Below are positions 1-11,721 of a DNA stretch of 64,000 nt, in pieces. The DNA comes from Amaranthus tricolor (Eukaryota > Streptophyta > Magnoliopsida > Caryophyllales > Amaranthaceae). Under the pieces are notes generated by a model that was not told where the DNA came from, did not search any database, and worked only from the letters and a program-made list of their open reading frames with translations. Made by a program: the position numbers and the translations under genes. Position 1 is the stretch's first letter; the number at the start of each line of letters is the position of its first letter. Location of the stretch: NCBI RefSeq assembly GCF_026212465.1, contig NC_080060.1:14501992-14565991 (forward strand), read 5' to 3'.

Positions 1-372
1 TCCCTCTAATGAGAAAGATAAAGATTGACAATTTCTCTTATCAAATCAACAAGCTAATATTATAACTTATGAGAAATAAGCTTAGGGCTTAAGACTAGGC
101 AATTAACAATGCACACCAAATTGTGAATGGCCAATAAATAACTTGACATCTTGACAATATTTTTTTTTTTTTTTGAGAAGGGAGGAAAATCAAAATGAAG
201 AAAAAATAACCCTATAAATATGGGCAATCTTTATAAATGTGGATTAGTGAAAATGATCATTTCTCCTTATTACTTCATATTAAGGAGAATAAAAAACTTG
301 TGGGAACTTATATATATGTATGTGCTATTTAAAGTTCAAGATTTGTGTCCTTAAAATCTTAATTTTATTAAA
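1..372. other. 3' flank of the hydrolase gene, no gene seen
   Basis: AT-rich sequence with a T run near 160-174. On the minus strand an AATAAA-like polyadenylation signal (plus-strand tttatt at 364-369) lies a few bases past the stop codon of the hydrolase gene, so the 3' UTR of that gene probably lies here. Confidence 0.5.
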
Positions 373-3300
373 TTAACCACTCAAAGGTGATGAAGATGAC
401 CATATATCTTCGAGTTCTCGTGCAAAAGCTTTTTGACGACCAACAACAATGGTAATATGATCTTTGTTATCGACGATTTTAACTTGAGCTCGAGGAATTT
501 TGGATTGGACATTGTAACTGCATTCAATTGGAAGAACCTCATCATCTCTTCCATGAAATATGGTCACATTACACTTAAGTTTGTTTTTAACAACCTCAAG
601 GTATTTATCAACTTTGTTGGCTGTTCCACATATTATATTGTGCAATGTATGCCAAGCTGCATTATGGGTGTGGCACCAAAATCCTTCCAATAAATACGGT
701 GGAATCCTGCACCCATGCCATGTACTATTAATTAGTTTGTTACATATCAAATTAGTACAACATTATTTTAAATCGAATTGACTCGATTGACCTTATAAGT
801 TTCGAGTATTATTAAACTTGACTTAAAATAATCGATAAAATGTCCATAAAGTTAAAATCATACAATTTATAATGATACCTAGATATTCAAATGAACACGA
901 TATGAAGTAAGAAAATCGAGTATTTTTCTTTAATTTTTTTTAGTGTTCCTAATATTATCCTATAATTATATATTAAATTGGTGATCTAGCATGAGTCAAC
1001 AATTGCGAAGTATACTCAATATCTATTTATGATTACTAATTGACTATCTCCTTCCATATGTTCATATAAATGTACATATATTAATTGTTAATTACTTTCC
1101 TAGTTGGATGTATCTATTGGATTATATAGACAATCAGCACAGCATTTTAATTACTAGTCGTTTTCTTTAATTAATTCATGCCAATACTAAAAAGGAGCAA
1201 AATCTATGGATATTATTGCGCCCCTGATGTTATGTTTTGTACATATACCATTAGCATTAGCTAAGACCTAAATGAAACATCATTTTTCTTTCAAAGGCTT
1301 CATCAACAAATTAATTAGACCGTATTATTTGTTGGAAATCAAAATCATTATACATGATTTTTCATCTTAATCATATCATATTTTTATAATCAAGTTATTT
1401 AGTTGACAAATAATGATGATTTTCTTATTAACTTATACATTATATTTATTGGCCAATTTTTCTTCTTTCTTTTTCACAATGATCGGCAATGTATATATTT
1501 TTTTCACGTTATCAAATTTACTATTCTTATTTTAATATATTTAGCTGCGCAGAATTCAAAAATGATATTTACTACATATTTGTTATACTTATCCACTGTC
1601 TAATAGTTCAAATTAAGAAATTATATGCCTTTTTATAATCATTCATCAAGTCTAGAAAATTTCTAAATATCATGAAAATATTTAGTATATATCATTTTAA
1701 AAAATATATGATAATTAATCAAATGGTAACAAAAGGAATACTTTATTGAAAATTTGTTTAGTTAAAAATTTAAATTTGACATTGTCCCTTTCACATAAAC
1801 TTTAAAATAAATTGTAGATCAGGAGATTTCTATATATATGACTTGAAACAATTAATAAAGAACAAAAAGAGCAATATGAAAGCAACCATTCTTAATAGCT
1901 TAAAATATGTTGCAGTAAATAGATGATCCACCATAATCTGTAAGTTGAAAATTGCTTTTAAATATAGAGAGAGAGCTATACAATTTTGTATTAGAATTAT
2001 CACTCATAATTGTATATTTTCTTTGAGTTATTTAATATATATTTTCTTAGAGTTATTTAATATATATTTTCTTAGAGTTATTTAATTATATTTGACTACG
2101 AGGATGATGATCATCATCATTCAACCCAGTGTCTCCCGCTCATAGAAAATTAAGGACAGGGTCTGGGGACGGAAAAACAGCGGCAACTCATACCCATAAA
2201 GGAAAGCGCGGCCAAAGGAGTCTCCCGCTCATAAAGTTATTTAATTATATTTGACTACGAGGATGATCAAATATGGTATAAAAAACAATCAATGTACATA
2301 GCAAATGCGAAAAAAAAAAAGAAAAAACACGTAAAATACAATCTAAAATAGTCTCCTAAACACCTGTATTTTTCCATGAAATTATGTTGAAATTGAATTA
2401 AATTGTCAAGTTAACAACATAAAATGATGCTAGCTCTAAAAAATTAAATTTATATTATCAAGTATCAACTAAATAGATGAGGTAGTTTTGACAATAGACA
2501 AATATCAAATAATAGACGTATATAATTTAATGGAAGGCAAAATGTTAAATGCACAAAGGTGATTTCTGATCAAAAACTGGCCTCTGGTATTGAGCTAAAG
2601 CAAAGGAGCATTCACCTAAATAATTGCTTGTTGGGTCAATACTACTACCCAAATCACCTTTTTATTGGCAACGAAACGGGTCGTTCCCAAGTTTTTTTTT
2701 TTTTTTGGATAATTTGGTTAATTATACACACTCGTTCTATTGTAAGAGTCAACGGGAAGATTAGAAAATATAAACTACCAACAAAATATGAAAAGTTAGT
2801 GTTATGGGTTACCTATTTCGAGTGACAAGTTTGGTGAGAAATTCCCACACTCTATGATTCTTACATATGAGCAAGCAAACTGTGCGAGATATGTGCTCAT
2901 ACCAACATGCTATGGATGCTCCCATGGCTATGGGTGGCCATACTCGCCTCGGGGCCACCCGTCTTAGCACATATTGTGTTGCTTGCTCTCCTTTTGGCAC
3001 TTCAAAATACGGCTGCCAATCCAATCATCCAATACAACAACATTGTATGTTAATAGATAATTTTTAAATTATTATTAATCAGTAATAGTAAAATTAATTT
3101 TAATTATAAAAAACAGTTGAACTAAACATAGTCTTACTCGAAAATTGATTTATAACTATAAACATCGTAATTAATACAAGTGATGCAACAACTAACTTCA
3201 GACTTTCGTTTATTTGGATACAACTTATAAATATTGGTGTCATACTTATGATAATACTTTAAAAATATTTTTCAACAAAAATGTAACCTTTTAATTGATT

Positions 3301-4872
3301 TAAAAATGTTGGTGAAGTCATATCTACCAACAAGTTAATAAAAAAGGAGACCATGACAGCTTGGGATCATTTATCTATTATAAATGTTATTTGCTGGTGT
3401 GAAATTTATTTCTTTTAACTAATTTATCTTTTCTCCAAATCTACCATCTCCTATTATTTAAAAAATCATTTTAAATTGTAAGAATACTTACAGGTGCAAT
3501 TAAGGTGAGAGACTTAATTTTAGAAGGATGGCGCACAGCAAGTGCAAGAGCCAAAATGCAGCCTAAAGAATGTGCAACAATGTGGAAGGATTTCACTCTA
3601 TGCATCTCTAAAACTGATCGTTCAATCATCTCAACGTGCTCTCTTAGAGTGTACAACGAATCTGTTGGTTTTGGACTCCGGCCAAACCCTAGTAAATCCA
3701 CCGCGAATAATCGATATTTTGACTTTGTTGCGGCTGAAAAATTTGGAAACAAAGTTTCTGTCCAAAATTTGGATGATGATATGAATCCATGTATGAACAA
3801 TACATCCTCGCTTGTCTTGTCTCCTACAAATAAAATTATCGTCACGTCGACCTCTGATATCAAATCTATCGTTTATTTAAAAGCAAAAGGTTGAATAAAC
3901 TGGTGTATAATTTGCAACATCGTTTCTAAGCCTATACAAAGTAGACATTTGCCTAAAGTGCATAGCTGAAAAGAGGTTCCAATTCCTCAACTCTTTTATT
4001 TTTACCAAGCACTAATTAAAAATTAAAATCAACACTCAGATTTGTAGTGATGGCCTATTTTTTATTTCGCCAATAGCCCATAAAATATCATAAACCACAT
4101 TGTTAATTTATTTATAGGCATACTGTAGCTATATTTTAACTATAAATTGATTTAATGTTTTTAATGGCATTATAAAATTTCCGACTAAATTAGTTTACAT
4201 CTATTTAAAAATGTACATACCAGGTTTAGCACCATCGACATTGACAAATAATGTATCTTTAGAAGATTTGGTCCAAGAACAACAAGTAGAGCAATCACAA
4301 TCAGACCATCTAGGAATTGGAAAAACTTGTTTACCCCCTATTTTTCCTTGAAGCATCTCAACGATGGTGGAATTAACAGTAAACACGGTTGTCTTTCCAC
4401 CATTTTTAGACGCAGTTTTTGCTGCCATTTTTTCACAAATCATTGAACAACTTTGTTGTCTATGATCATATTCAACCTTATTTAGCCTTTTAAGCTCATT
4501 AACAGTTGTTTTAGAGATCTCAGACACAAAAGAATTTCGATTATAAAGTGTATCAGAAACATCTTCAAGTTGAAGTTTACTTGAAGTAAACCTAACAATC
4601 TTTGTAGATTCATCACCATTTTCAGACACCAAGATTGTTTTACCACTACTTGTAACAGCCATGGCTTCTTTAGCTGATGACGAACAGCAATAACAAGGCT
4701 TCCATTCAGCCTCAATAATAAAATCAACAACTTTAAAAACTAAACATAGAATAAAATCTAAAATGTCTAACAATGTAAAGATTAAGAAGCTTATTCCTTC
4801 ATTAATGGCTCGTCCTGTTAAAAAAATAGCCGATCTTGCTTTACCCATATTATTACTCTTTTTTACACTCAT
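373..4872 (-). CDS. BDG-like: BODYGUARD-type alpha/beta hydrolase, four exons
   Basis: Exons on the minus strand: 4872-4221, 3823-3492, 3012-2813 and 706-373. They join in phase to 505 codons plus stop. Every intron is GT-AG (gtatgt, gtaagt and gtaacc donors), and the split Gly218 and Arg395 codons are restored on joining. The N-terminus has a hydrophobic segment (about residues 27-50) followed by EAEWKPCYCC, a hallmark of the BODYGUARD family. The hydrolase core shows FIHGF (227-231), AVDLLGFG (258-265), nucleophile Ser303 in AHSLG, Asp450 in HGRDDE and His478 in KDHITIVVGRQ, so the triad is complete. Arabidopsis BDG proteins are slightly shorter and act in cuticle and cutin formation in epidermal cells. 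A similar role here is inferred from family. No frameshift or stop was seen. Introns are 397, 479 and 2106 bp; the last carries a SINE. The first Met is used; a second Met lies 8 residues on. Confidence 0.92.
2019..2108. repeat. Short tandem repeat in intron 3
   Basis: Three copies of a unit of about 25-26 bp built on tcttagagttatttaatata run up to the SINE insertion point. The last copy changes into the 33 bp direct repeat that flanks the SINE. Confidence 0.7.
2109..2234 (-). mobile_element. SINE-like insertion in intron 3, 33 bp direct repeats
   Basis: A GC-richer block of about 126 bp is bracketed by perfect 33 bp direct repeats (2076-2108 and 2235-2267). Read on the minus strand it has CCCCAGACCC, then GCGGGAGACACTGGG, then a (GAT)n-like tail. 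This matches the 3' half of the widespread plant Au/TS-type SINEs (PolIII-derived). The motif gtctcccgctcata occurs at both ends, so the element is truncated or rearranged. It sits in the same orientation as the host gene. The family assignment is from memory. Confidence 0.6.
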
Positions 4873-5345
4873 TTTTTTAGATTTTTTTAAGAATGTAGGT
4901 TGATAATTGGGGTTAATTAGTTTGAAAAAAGATTGTGTATAAATTTATAATGTGGGTTCCAACGGTCTAATAAAGATAAAGAAGAAGAGGGGAGATTAGG
5001 AGAGGCCTTAATTACTAATCGCAAACTTGATTAATTGGCCTCTCCAAAATGACGGTATATTATTAAAATTTGTGGGTTTTGTGGAAATAACAAAAGGAAA
5101 GAAAGAAAGTTGGTGTTTAAATTAAGAAGACAATGTTGATAGAAGGAATAAGGGAGAGAGAGAGAGAGAGAATAAGGGAGAAAAAAGAGGAAAAGAAGGG
5201 ATCGTATGGGACACGTAGTGAGATGGGGAAGGAGGGAAGATGATGAATATTCATTGTACTCATTTAAATTTGTTCGTTGAGCAAGAGACTGTGGTAGGTG
5301 GTGGTTGAACCCCCTTCTTATTCTCATATATGCACTCTCATGGTT
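4873..5345 (-). promoter_or_regulatory. Probable 5' UTR and core promoter of the hydrolase gene
   Basis: Upstream of the Met codon the minus strand is pyrimidine-rich, including a (CT)n tract (plus-strand agagag, 5155-5171), as is common in plant leaders. A TATA-like gcatatatga lies at about 5324-5333 (minus), which would place transcription start near 5295 and give a leader of about 420 nt. A 98-codon reading frame (5327-5031) is composed of this low-complexity leader and looks like chance. Start site and leader length are inferred. Confidence 0.4.
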
Positions 5346-5389
5346 TAACTCATAACTTATTTCTTTTTTAATTTTATTTTCCTTAAGCG

Positions 5390-5725
5390 CTTTAAGTTGT
5401 GTTTAGTTCACCTTAATAATAAGAAATTAGTATAATTAAATTTAAATTAGTAAAGATAAGTTGCAATTAATATGAAATTAGTAAAAATAAGTTGTAATTA
5501 GTAAAACTTAGTTATAATTTGTATAAATTCTCTGTTATAATTTATAACTAAAAACTAATTACCATCGGTAAAAATCAATATGTTTAATTTCAATCAATAA
5601 AAGTCAGTATTAATCAGTAAAAATCAATTATACTTATTAAAAATGAATTTTAATCAATTCAAAATTTCTTTCAATCTTGAAAAATCAATTAAATAAGTAA
5701 AAATAAATAACACCAACACATAATT
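5390..5725. repeat. Degenerate AT-rich element with inverted terminal similarity
   Basis: Left edge gtgtttagttcacctta and the reverse complement of the right edge (gtgttggtgttattta) are similar. The interior is built of variants of attagtaaaaataagttg on one side and their inverted partners (cagtaaaaatcaatta) on the other. This would fit an old hairpin-forming MITE, but no target-site duplication was identified. Confidence 0.3.
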
Positions 5726-6849
5726 TTAACTTAAAACAACACTTACTTTAACAACTAGTAGACTAGTCAATGTTACTACTTAATCAAATCAAATACCCTT
5801 AAAATAGATATTAAATATCTATCTTTTATAATTTACACAGGAGCAGTCATATGTGAAGAACGAAATACATAACATATAGTAATGTTTTTGGTTTTGATAT
5901 AGCAGCGAAAATAAATATGGAATTAAAAATGATAAATTGCTGTATAATTGTATATATGTTATTTACACTGTATTAATAAAGAAGTAGAAATATTAATATT
6001 AGAAACAGGTATGTACAAAGTGAGTTGTCACTTATAAAACAATGAGATTGTAAAATTATTTAATAGGTATGTAAACTAAATGTCTCAGGCTTTGTACAGA
6101 ATTAATTGTACAAGTTTGGTAATTCCTCTCATTCCTTCCGGTAATTAAATTTGCATAGCTTACTAATGCTCATAGAAGTATATAATTAGCTATCTTGGTT
6201 AGCTTGGTCACTAGCTTTTAGGATGCATAATCTTCACATATTACCAACTAAATAGCTAAAAGGCGTTAGGCGTAACAAGGAAAAAAGAACAAAAGACGAG
6301 GAACTTTCTATAAATGTTGTGATGACATACTTTTGACATTCGTATATAATTATCTATCTTCTTGTTTCAAATGTGGTACCTCTAACGACAAAAAGTTTTA
6401 AGTTTCAAGCTTTGATATATTATTCGGACGTTCGTGTATAAAAGAGTTAATATGGACTCATGAAATTTAGAGTATGACACTTTTTAGAGGAGGATTTTAT
6501 GAATTTTAATCAGATTTTAAAAAATAGTTAAATAACTAAAAAAAGTTTTATTTTTTCTTAAAGGATTTTTTTATGATTATTATCAACTAAATCATTTTCT
6601 TTATTCTACAGAATTCCTAGAATTCATTAAAATAAAAAGGGCCTAACGAGATATTGATAAGGCCAGGCCATGGGAATCAAACAAGGGTCCCCTTCGGGCG
6701 AAGAAGTATTCAATTAAATATTCTATTCTATTTTTCTATTAATTAATATTAAATATTCAATCTTGTTTTTATTTTTTTATTCTTAATATAATTATGAAAA
6801 TTTCAAATAAAACTTGTACTTAATGTTATCTTACAATACAACTTGCATA

Positions 6850-6854
<5 letters not shown>
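5726..6854. other. Intergenic, no gene seen
   Basis: AT-rich sequence without convincing coding potential. A short GC-richer patch at 6640-6705 (ggccatgggaatcaaacaag) precedes the TA repeat. Its origin is unknown and it might mark the left edge of the plastid insertion. Confidence 0.4.

Positions 6855-6935
<81 letters not shown>
6855..6935. repeat. (TA)n microsatellite
   Basis: About 40 uninterrupted TA units immediately left of the plastid-derived block. Confidence 0.97.
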
Positions 6936-6938
<3 letters not shown>

Positions 6939-7080
6939 GTTATATATAATATTTTGTTATATATAGGTTATATATATTTTGAATTTTTTTATTTTAGTCT
7001 AATTAATTTGAGTTTATTACATAATTTTCAAATTTTTTGAAATTTTTTATTTAATATTTGTCTATTACTATTTTCAAATG

Positions 7081-7168
7081 GGAGAGATGGTTGAGTGGAT
7101 GAAAGCATCGGATTGCTAATCCGTTGTACGAGTTATTCGTACAGAGGGTTCGAATCCCTCTCTTTCCA
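7081..7168 (+). tRNA. trnS-GCU: NUPT copy of plastid trnS-GCU
   Basis: 88 nt class-II tRNA. GGAGAGA at 7081-7087 pairs with TCTTTCC at 7161-7167. The anticodon loop reads TTGCTAA (GCT), and GGTTCGAATCC forms the T arm. Compared with the plastid gene as I recall it, several substitutions are present in the D arm and variable arm. Whether nuclear PolIII transcribes it is unknown; it is most likely inert. Confidence 0.9.
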
Positions 7169-7309
7169 TTTCTATTGATAATTGAATTTTATTATTTGAT
7201 TTCTCTTTTGAATTTATTCTATCTTTTTTTTCAAAATAGAATTATATATAATTCTATTTTGAAAAAAAAAAGATTGATGAAAAATAAAGCAGATAACGCC
7301 TTTTTAGTC

Positions 7310-7420
7310 TTATTCTTCGTGCCCAGGATTACGTTTTGGATCATTAGATAGGAATCCAAAAATGAAGAGAGAAACAAAAAATATTACTACTGTGTAAACA
7401 AAGATTTTGAGAGTAAGCAT
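7310..7420 (-). pseudogene. psbI: NUPT copy of psbI, reading frame still open
   Basis: Photosystem II reaction centre protein I. The frame is intact: 36 codons from [15 protein letters not shown] to the stop, the normal length, with the single membrane helix retained. Near the C-terminus the usual DPGRNPGREE appears as [10 protein letters not shown], changes explained by G-to-A and C-to-T transitions. It lies between trnS and psbK as in the plastid genome. It lacks a nuclear promoter or transit peptide, so it is almost certainly not expressed despite the open frame. Confidence 0.9.
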
Positions 7421-7796
7421 TACACAATCTCCAAGATTATTTTTTTTTGGAAAAGAGAGAATAGATTATTTATTTTATACCATATATCCTATAATATAAA
7501 ATATAATTTGAATTTGAAATTTGATTTGACGTTGAAAACTCAAGTAGTTTTTCACAATCGAAAAAAAATGTAAATTCTAAGAAAAATAAATCAAAAATAA
7601 AGTTATTATTATCATTATCTTATTCATTATTATCTTACTTATCAATAATTTTAATAATTTTATTATACCCACTTAAATTTTTTCATTTACGAAAAATACT
7701 TATAATCGGAAAATGCGACGATATGGATTGTCCTTATTCATAAATATTTTTGAATCAAGAGTTCATACTGTAAGACTTGTCTGATTTTATCAATTA

Positions 7797-8055
<259 letters not shown>

Positions 8056-8373
8056 AACAGACATTTTTTTATTGCATTTTGGTTGAGTCATTGATATAGA
8101 AAAAATGAAGAAAAAAGGTCGTTCTTTTTTTGTTAACTTACTCAATCAAAAAACCTTCTATTCTCAATGCAGAATAGAAGAAATTTTACTTTCATACAAT
8201 ATCTTAATGGAATTTGTGTAATGATCAATACATTCATTTGAATTCTATATCTACACGTGTCAAAATTCTAACAACAGAATCAAGTTGATTTTTTTTGTTT
8301 TGATGGTTAGGCTGGAATTGACGAACAATCAATAACAATATTAGTGAAAATTAATGTTGAATAGAAATCGAAT

Positions 8374-8445
8374 TGGGGTGTGGCCAAGTGGTAAGGCATT
8401 GGGTTTTGGTCCCGCTATTTGGAGGTTCGAATCCTTCCATCCCAG
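8374..8445 (+). tRNA. trnQ-UUG: NUPT copy of plastid trnQ-UUG
   Basis: 72 nt. TGGGGTG at the 5' end pairs with CATCCCA at the 3' end. Anticodon loop TTTTGGT (TTG) and T arm GGTTCGAATCC are intact. Against the plastid gene as I remember it, five of the six differences are C-to-T or G-to-A at former CpG sites, typical of cytosine-methylation decay in nuclear plastid DNA. Confidence 0.9.
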
Positions 8446-8907
8446 AATATATGTAATTTGAATTGTATTCTTTCTACTAACTACTAATGATTTTAACGAA
8501 ATTGAATCTTATCTTTTTTTTTTTTCACATTTCATCAAATTTGAATTCCAAAAAAAAAGTATTCCTTGAATCATATATACATTCTCTATAAATATTCATA
8601 TATAATATAGACATATATAATATAGAAATAGAAGTTACGAAGTTAATTTAGTTTTTTTACTTCATCATGGAAACAAACTTGGATTTTTCCAATCTAATAA
8701 CAATCTAATATATTATTCAATTTCGTTTTCTTTTATTGATTATTTTTATTATATTAAACTCAAAAAGAAAGATAGATTTTGATTGCTTAGCAATGTCATC
8801 TTTATTCCATATAATATATATGTATCGACTGTCATGACTGAACCAATGACTATTCATGATTCCATAATTGAATCAACCGCATACCGGTTCCAAATTTGAG
8901 GAATGTT

Positions 8908-10026
8908 ATTGTGAAACTTCGTTTGAAACGACGTGGTAGAAAGCAACGTGCGACTTGAAGAACATGATCTGGTGTGGACTCTTATATTCATCATATTATT
9001 CTATAAGAAAGGATGCTCTTGACTCGACATCCTTTGCTCTGTTTCACTCGAAGCGGCATTGCATTTTTTGTTCGGATGTAATGGAACTAGTACATGATGG
9101 AGCTCGAGTAGTAAAGCATTGAGTTATTTCTCAAGGGAAAAGAGAAGGGTCTAGGGTTAGTGTTAATCAATAAGTTTTAACAACTTTGTAAGGATATCTT
9201 TGATAGAGAAATCGAAAGGATTAAAATAAAAAAAAGTTTCAAATTCCAAAAGAAAATCTTTTGTTGGAATCGATAAGACCTTATTCGGTATATATCATGG
9301 GGAATCCGCCGCTCGTATGATTTGATTTTTTGATAGAAAGAAATAACAAAAGGGATGTTGCCATTTTTGAAAGGATTAAAAATCTATGAAGTAATGTCTA
9401 AACCCAATGGTTCAAAAAAAATATACAGGTTTTCCGAACATGAAAATACCTTTCTAATTTTTAATTGTCGTAATAATTGGATTTGGATCAGAATATTGAA
9501 TTTAAATGGATCCTAAATAGGACAAAAGGGTATTTGAGACTGCTCAATAAATGAAATGCCAAAGGATTTTCTTTTGAGCTATTTAAGAGTTCTTCAACTT
9601 GAGTTATGTGTATACAAATGATGTTTTAGGAAATAAAGATATAAGAAGGATTAAATTCGTAGTTTAATTCATTTCAGTATTTTAGGGAATTATTTAATTA
9701 TTTATATACCTAAACCTTGAATCATTTTTCTCGAGCCGTACGAGGAGAAAACCTCCTATACGTTTCCACGGGAGTATTGTTGATCTAATCTATCCCAATA
9801 AGCCGTCTATCGAATTGTTGCAATTGATGTTCGGTCCCGAAGATAGGGAAGAGATTTGCAGAAAGTGGGTTTTTATGATCCGATCAAAAATCAAACTTAT
9901 TTAAATGTTCCTACTATTCTAGATTTTCTTGAAAAAGGTGCTCAACCTACAGAGACTGTTTATGATATTTTCAAGAGGGCGGAGGTTTTGAAGGAATTTC
10001 GCCTTAATCAAACAAAGTTCACTTAA
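8908..10026 (+). pseudogene. rps16: NUPT rps16 pseudogene with group II intron
   Basis: Plastid ribosomal protein S16. Exon 1 (8908-8947) encodes VKLRLKRRGRKQ but its start is ATT instead of ATG. A group II intron begins GTGCGAC at 8948 and ends about 9799. Exon 2 (9800-10026) reads AVYRIVAIDVRSRR, then an in-frame TAG, then [16 protein letters not shown] onward to a normal-position stop after FRLNQTKFT. The lost start and nonsense codon make it non-functional. Confidence 0.93.
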
Positions 10027-10224
10027 TGAACTAAAAAACAAAGATAATGTGGTGGTAGTTTTGAAGAATTTTTTTATTCCTTATTCTCGTCTTGTCTATT
10101 TTTTATGTAGTGTCAATCCAACAGAAAAATTTTCTTATACAGTTCCCTTTTGTTTGTACTTCGCTTTTAAAATACGATACACAATATCACATTTCTATAA
10201 TTTTAATATTAATAATACTATAAC

Positions 10225-10410
<186 letters not shown>

Positions 10411-10994
10411 GTAAAATTATTCTATTAACTAATAACTAACGAAAATCTCTCTATATATTTTATATATTAATTACATTTATAATATTAATAATAATATTTA
10501 AAATCTTAAAATATATATAGTTAGTAGAATATATTATTCTATTTTCTATGTATATATATTTCTCTTTCTAAACATAAATTAAAAATAAAGTTGTATTTCT
10601 AATTTCATTTGCATTTTTTCTTTCTACGTTGTACTTAAATTGTAATTTAATTTTTTTAATATGCATATTGAAAAGAGTATATTGAACAAATATAATTCAA
10701 TTTTGAAGTCAAAATAAATAATGAAATACAAAAAATGAAATGGTTTATTTCTGTCTTCTGCCCAGTAAACAGGTCGAATTTTTTGCGATATATAATTTGT
10801 ATCAAAAAAATGGAGAATATTTGTTTTAAAAATGTATTTTCTATAAAAAAAATTTGTATTGTCATCGGATCTTGTTGGTTTTAAGTTCTGACTCAATTAG
10901 CAACTTTTGTTTCGATTTCTTGCTAATTCAAAGTTTTGATTCCAAATCATTTTATTTTTATCTCGATTGTATCTACATAACATATCACTTTTTC
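10411..10994. other. NUPT spacer, rps16-trnK
   Basis: AT-rich sequence between the AAT array and trnK, colinear in position with the plastid rps16-trnK spacer. Open frames here (for example 10624-10896 minus) are chance. Confidence 0.5.
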
Positions 10995-11720
10995 GAGTTG
11001 CTAACTCAATGGTAGAGTACTCGGCTTTTAAGTGCGGCTACAATCTTTTACATATTCGGATGAAGCAAGGAATTTGTCTACATCATCGGTAGAGTTCATA
11101 AGACCACGACTAATCGTGAACGGAAATGAATGGAAAAAAGAGCATGTCGTATCAATATTAAACTCGGAGAATATTTCATTCTTACCAAATTGGTACAAAA
11201 TTTTATTTGAATATTTGAAGGGAACGAAAGGACTTCAAAGCAAAGTTCGGTCGATTGAATAAATGGATAGAGCCCTAGGGTTCAAATTCTTAGGAAAGAA
11301 AGAACAATGAGCTTATCTTCATAATTTGAATGATTTCCCGATCTAATTAGACGTTAAAAAAAATTAGTGCCTGATGCGGGAAAGGATTCTCCCATGAGTG
11401 GATCCTTTGTTTTTATAGTGAATCCTAACTATTCGATTGTCCATTCTCCATTAAAGACATGGAAATGAATGTGTTGAAGAAAGAGTATATTGATAAAATA
11501 CTTCAATTCCAAAATCAAGAGAGTAATTCGATTGAAAAAAATAAAGGATTTCTAACCATCTTTTATCTTATAGAAACAATAAAAAAAAACAATTAGATGG
11601 AAAAAGGTAGAAAAGTCTGCGGATGCATTTACTCGTTTCCGGTCATTTTTTCGTAATAAAAGGCCTTGTTTTGACTGTATCGCACTATGTATCATTTGAT
11701 AATCCAAGAAACCCTCTATT
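10995..11720 (+). pseudogene. trnK-UUU: NUPT trnK-UUU 5' exon and 5' intron part
   Basis: The 37 nt 5' exon (10995-11031) reads gagttgctaactcaatgg and on to the UUU anticodon end. It is followed by a group II intron start gtgcggct. About 690 bp of intron follow up to the stretch that normally lies just upstream of matK (ttgactgtatcgcactatg near 11670). The matK gene, the 3' exon and the rest of the intron are absent. Confidence 0.85.
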
Positions 11721-11721
11721 T

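Noticed and set aside
3505..3894. Plus-strand frame over hydrolase exon 2
   Set aside because: Antisense shadow of a well-supported exon.
5031..5327. 98-codon minus-strand frame upstream of the hydrolase
   Set aside because: Low-complexity pyrimidine-rich leader sequence with no domain. It may be an upstream ORF at most.
6843..7040. Open frame across the 6.9 kb TA repeat
   Set aside because: Tyr-Ile repeat artefact followed by AT-rich sequence.
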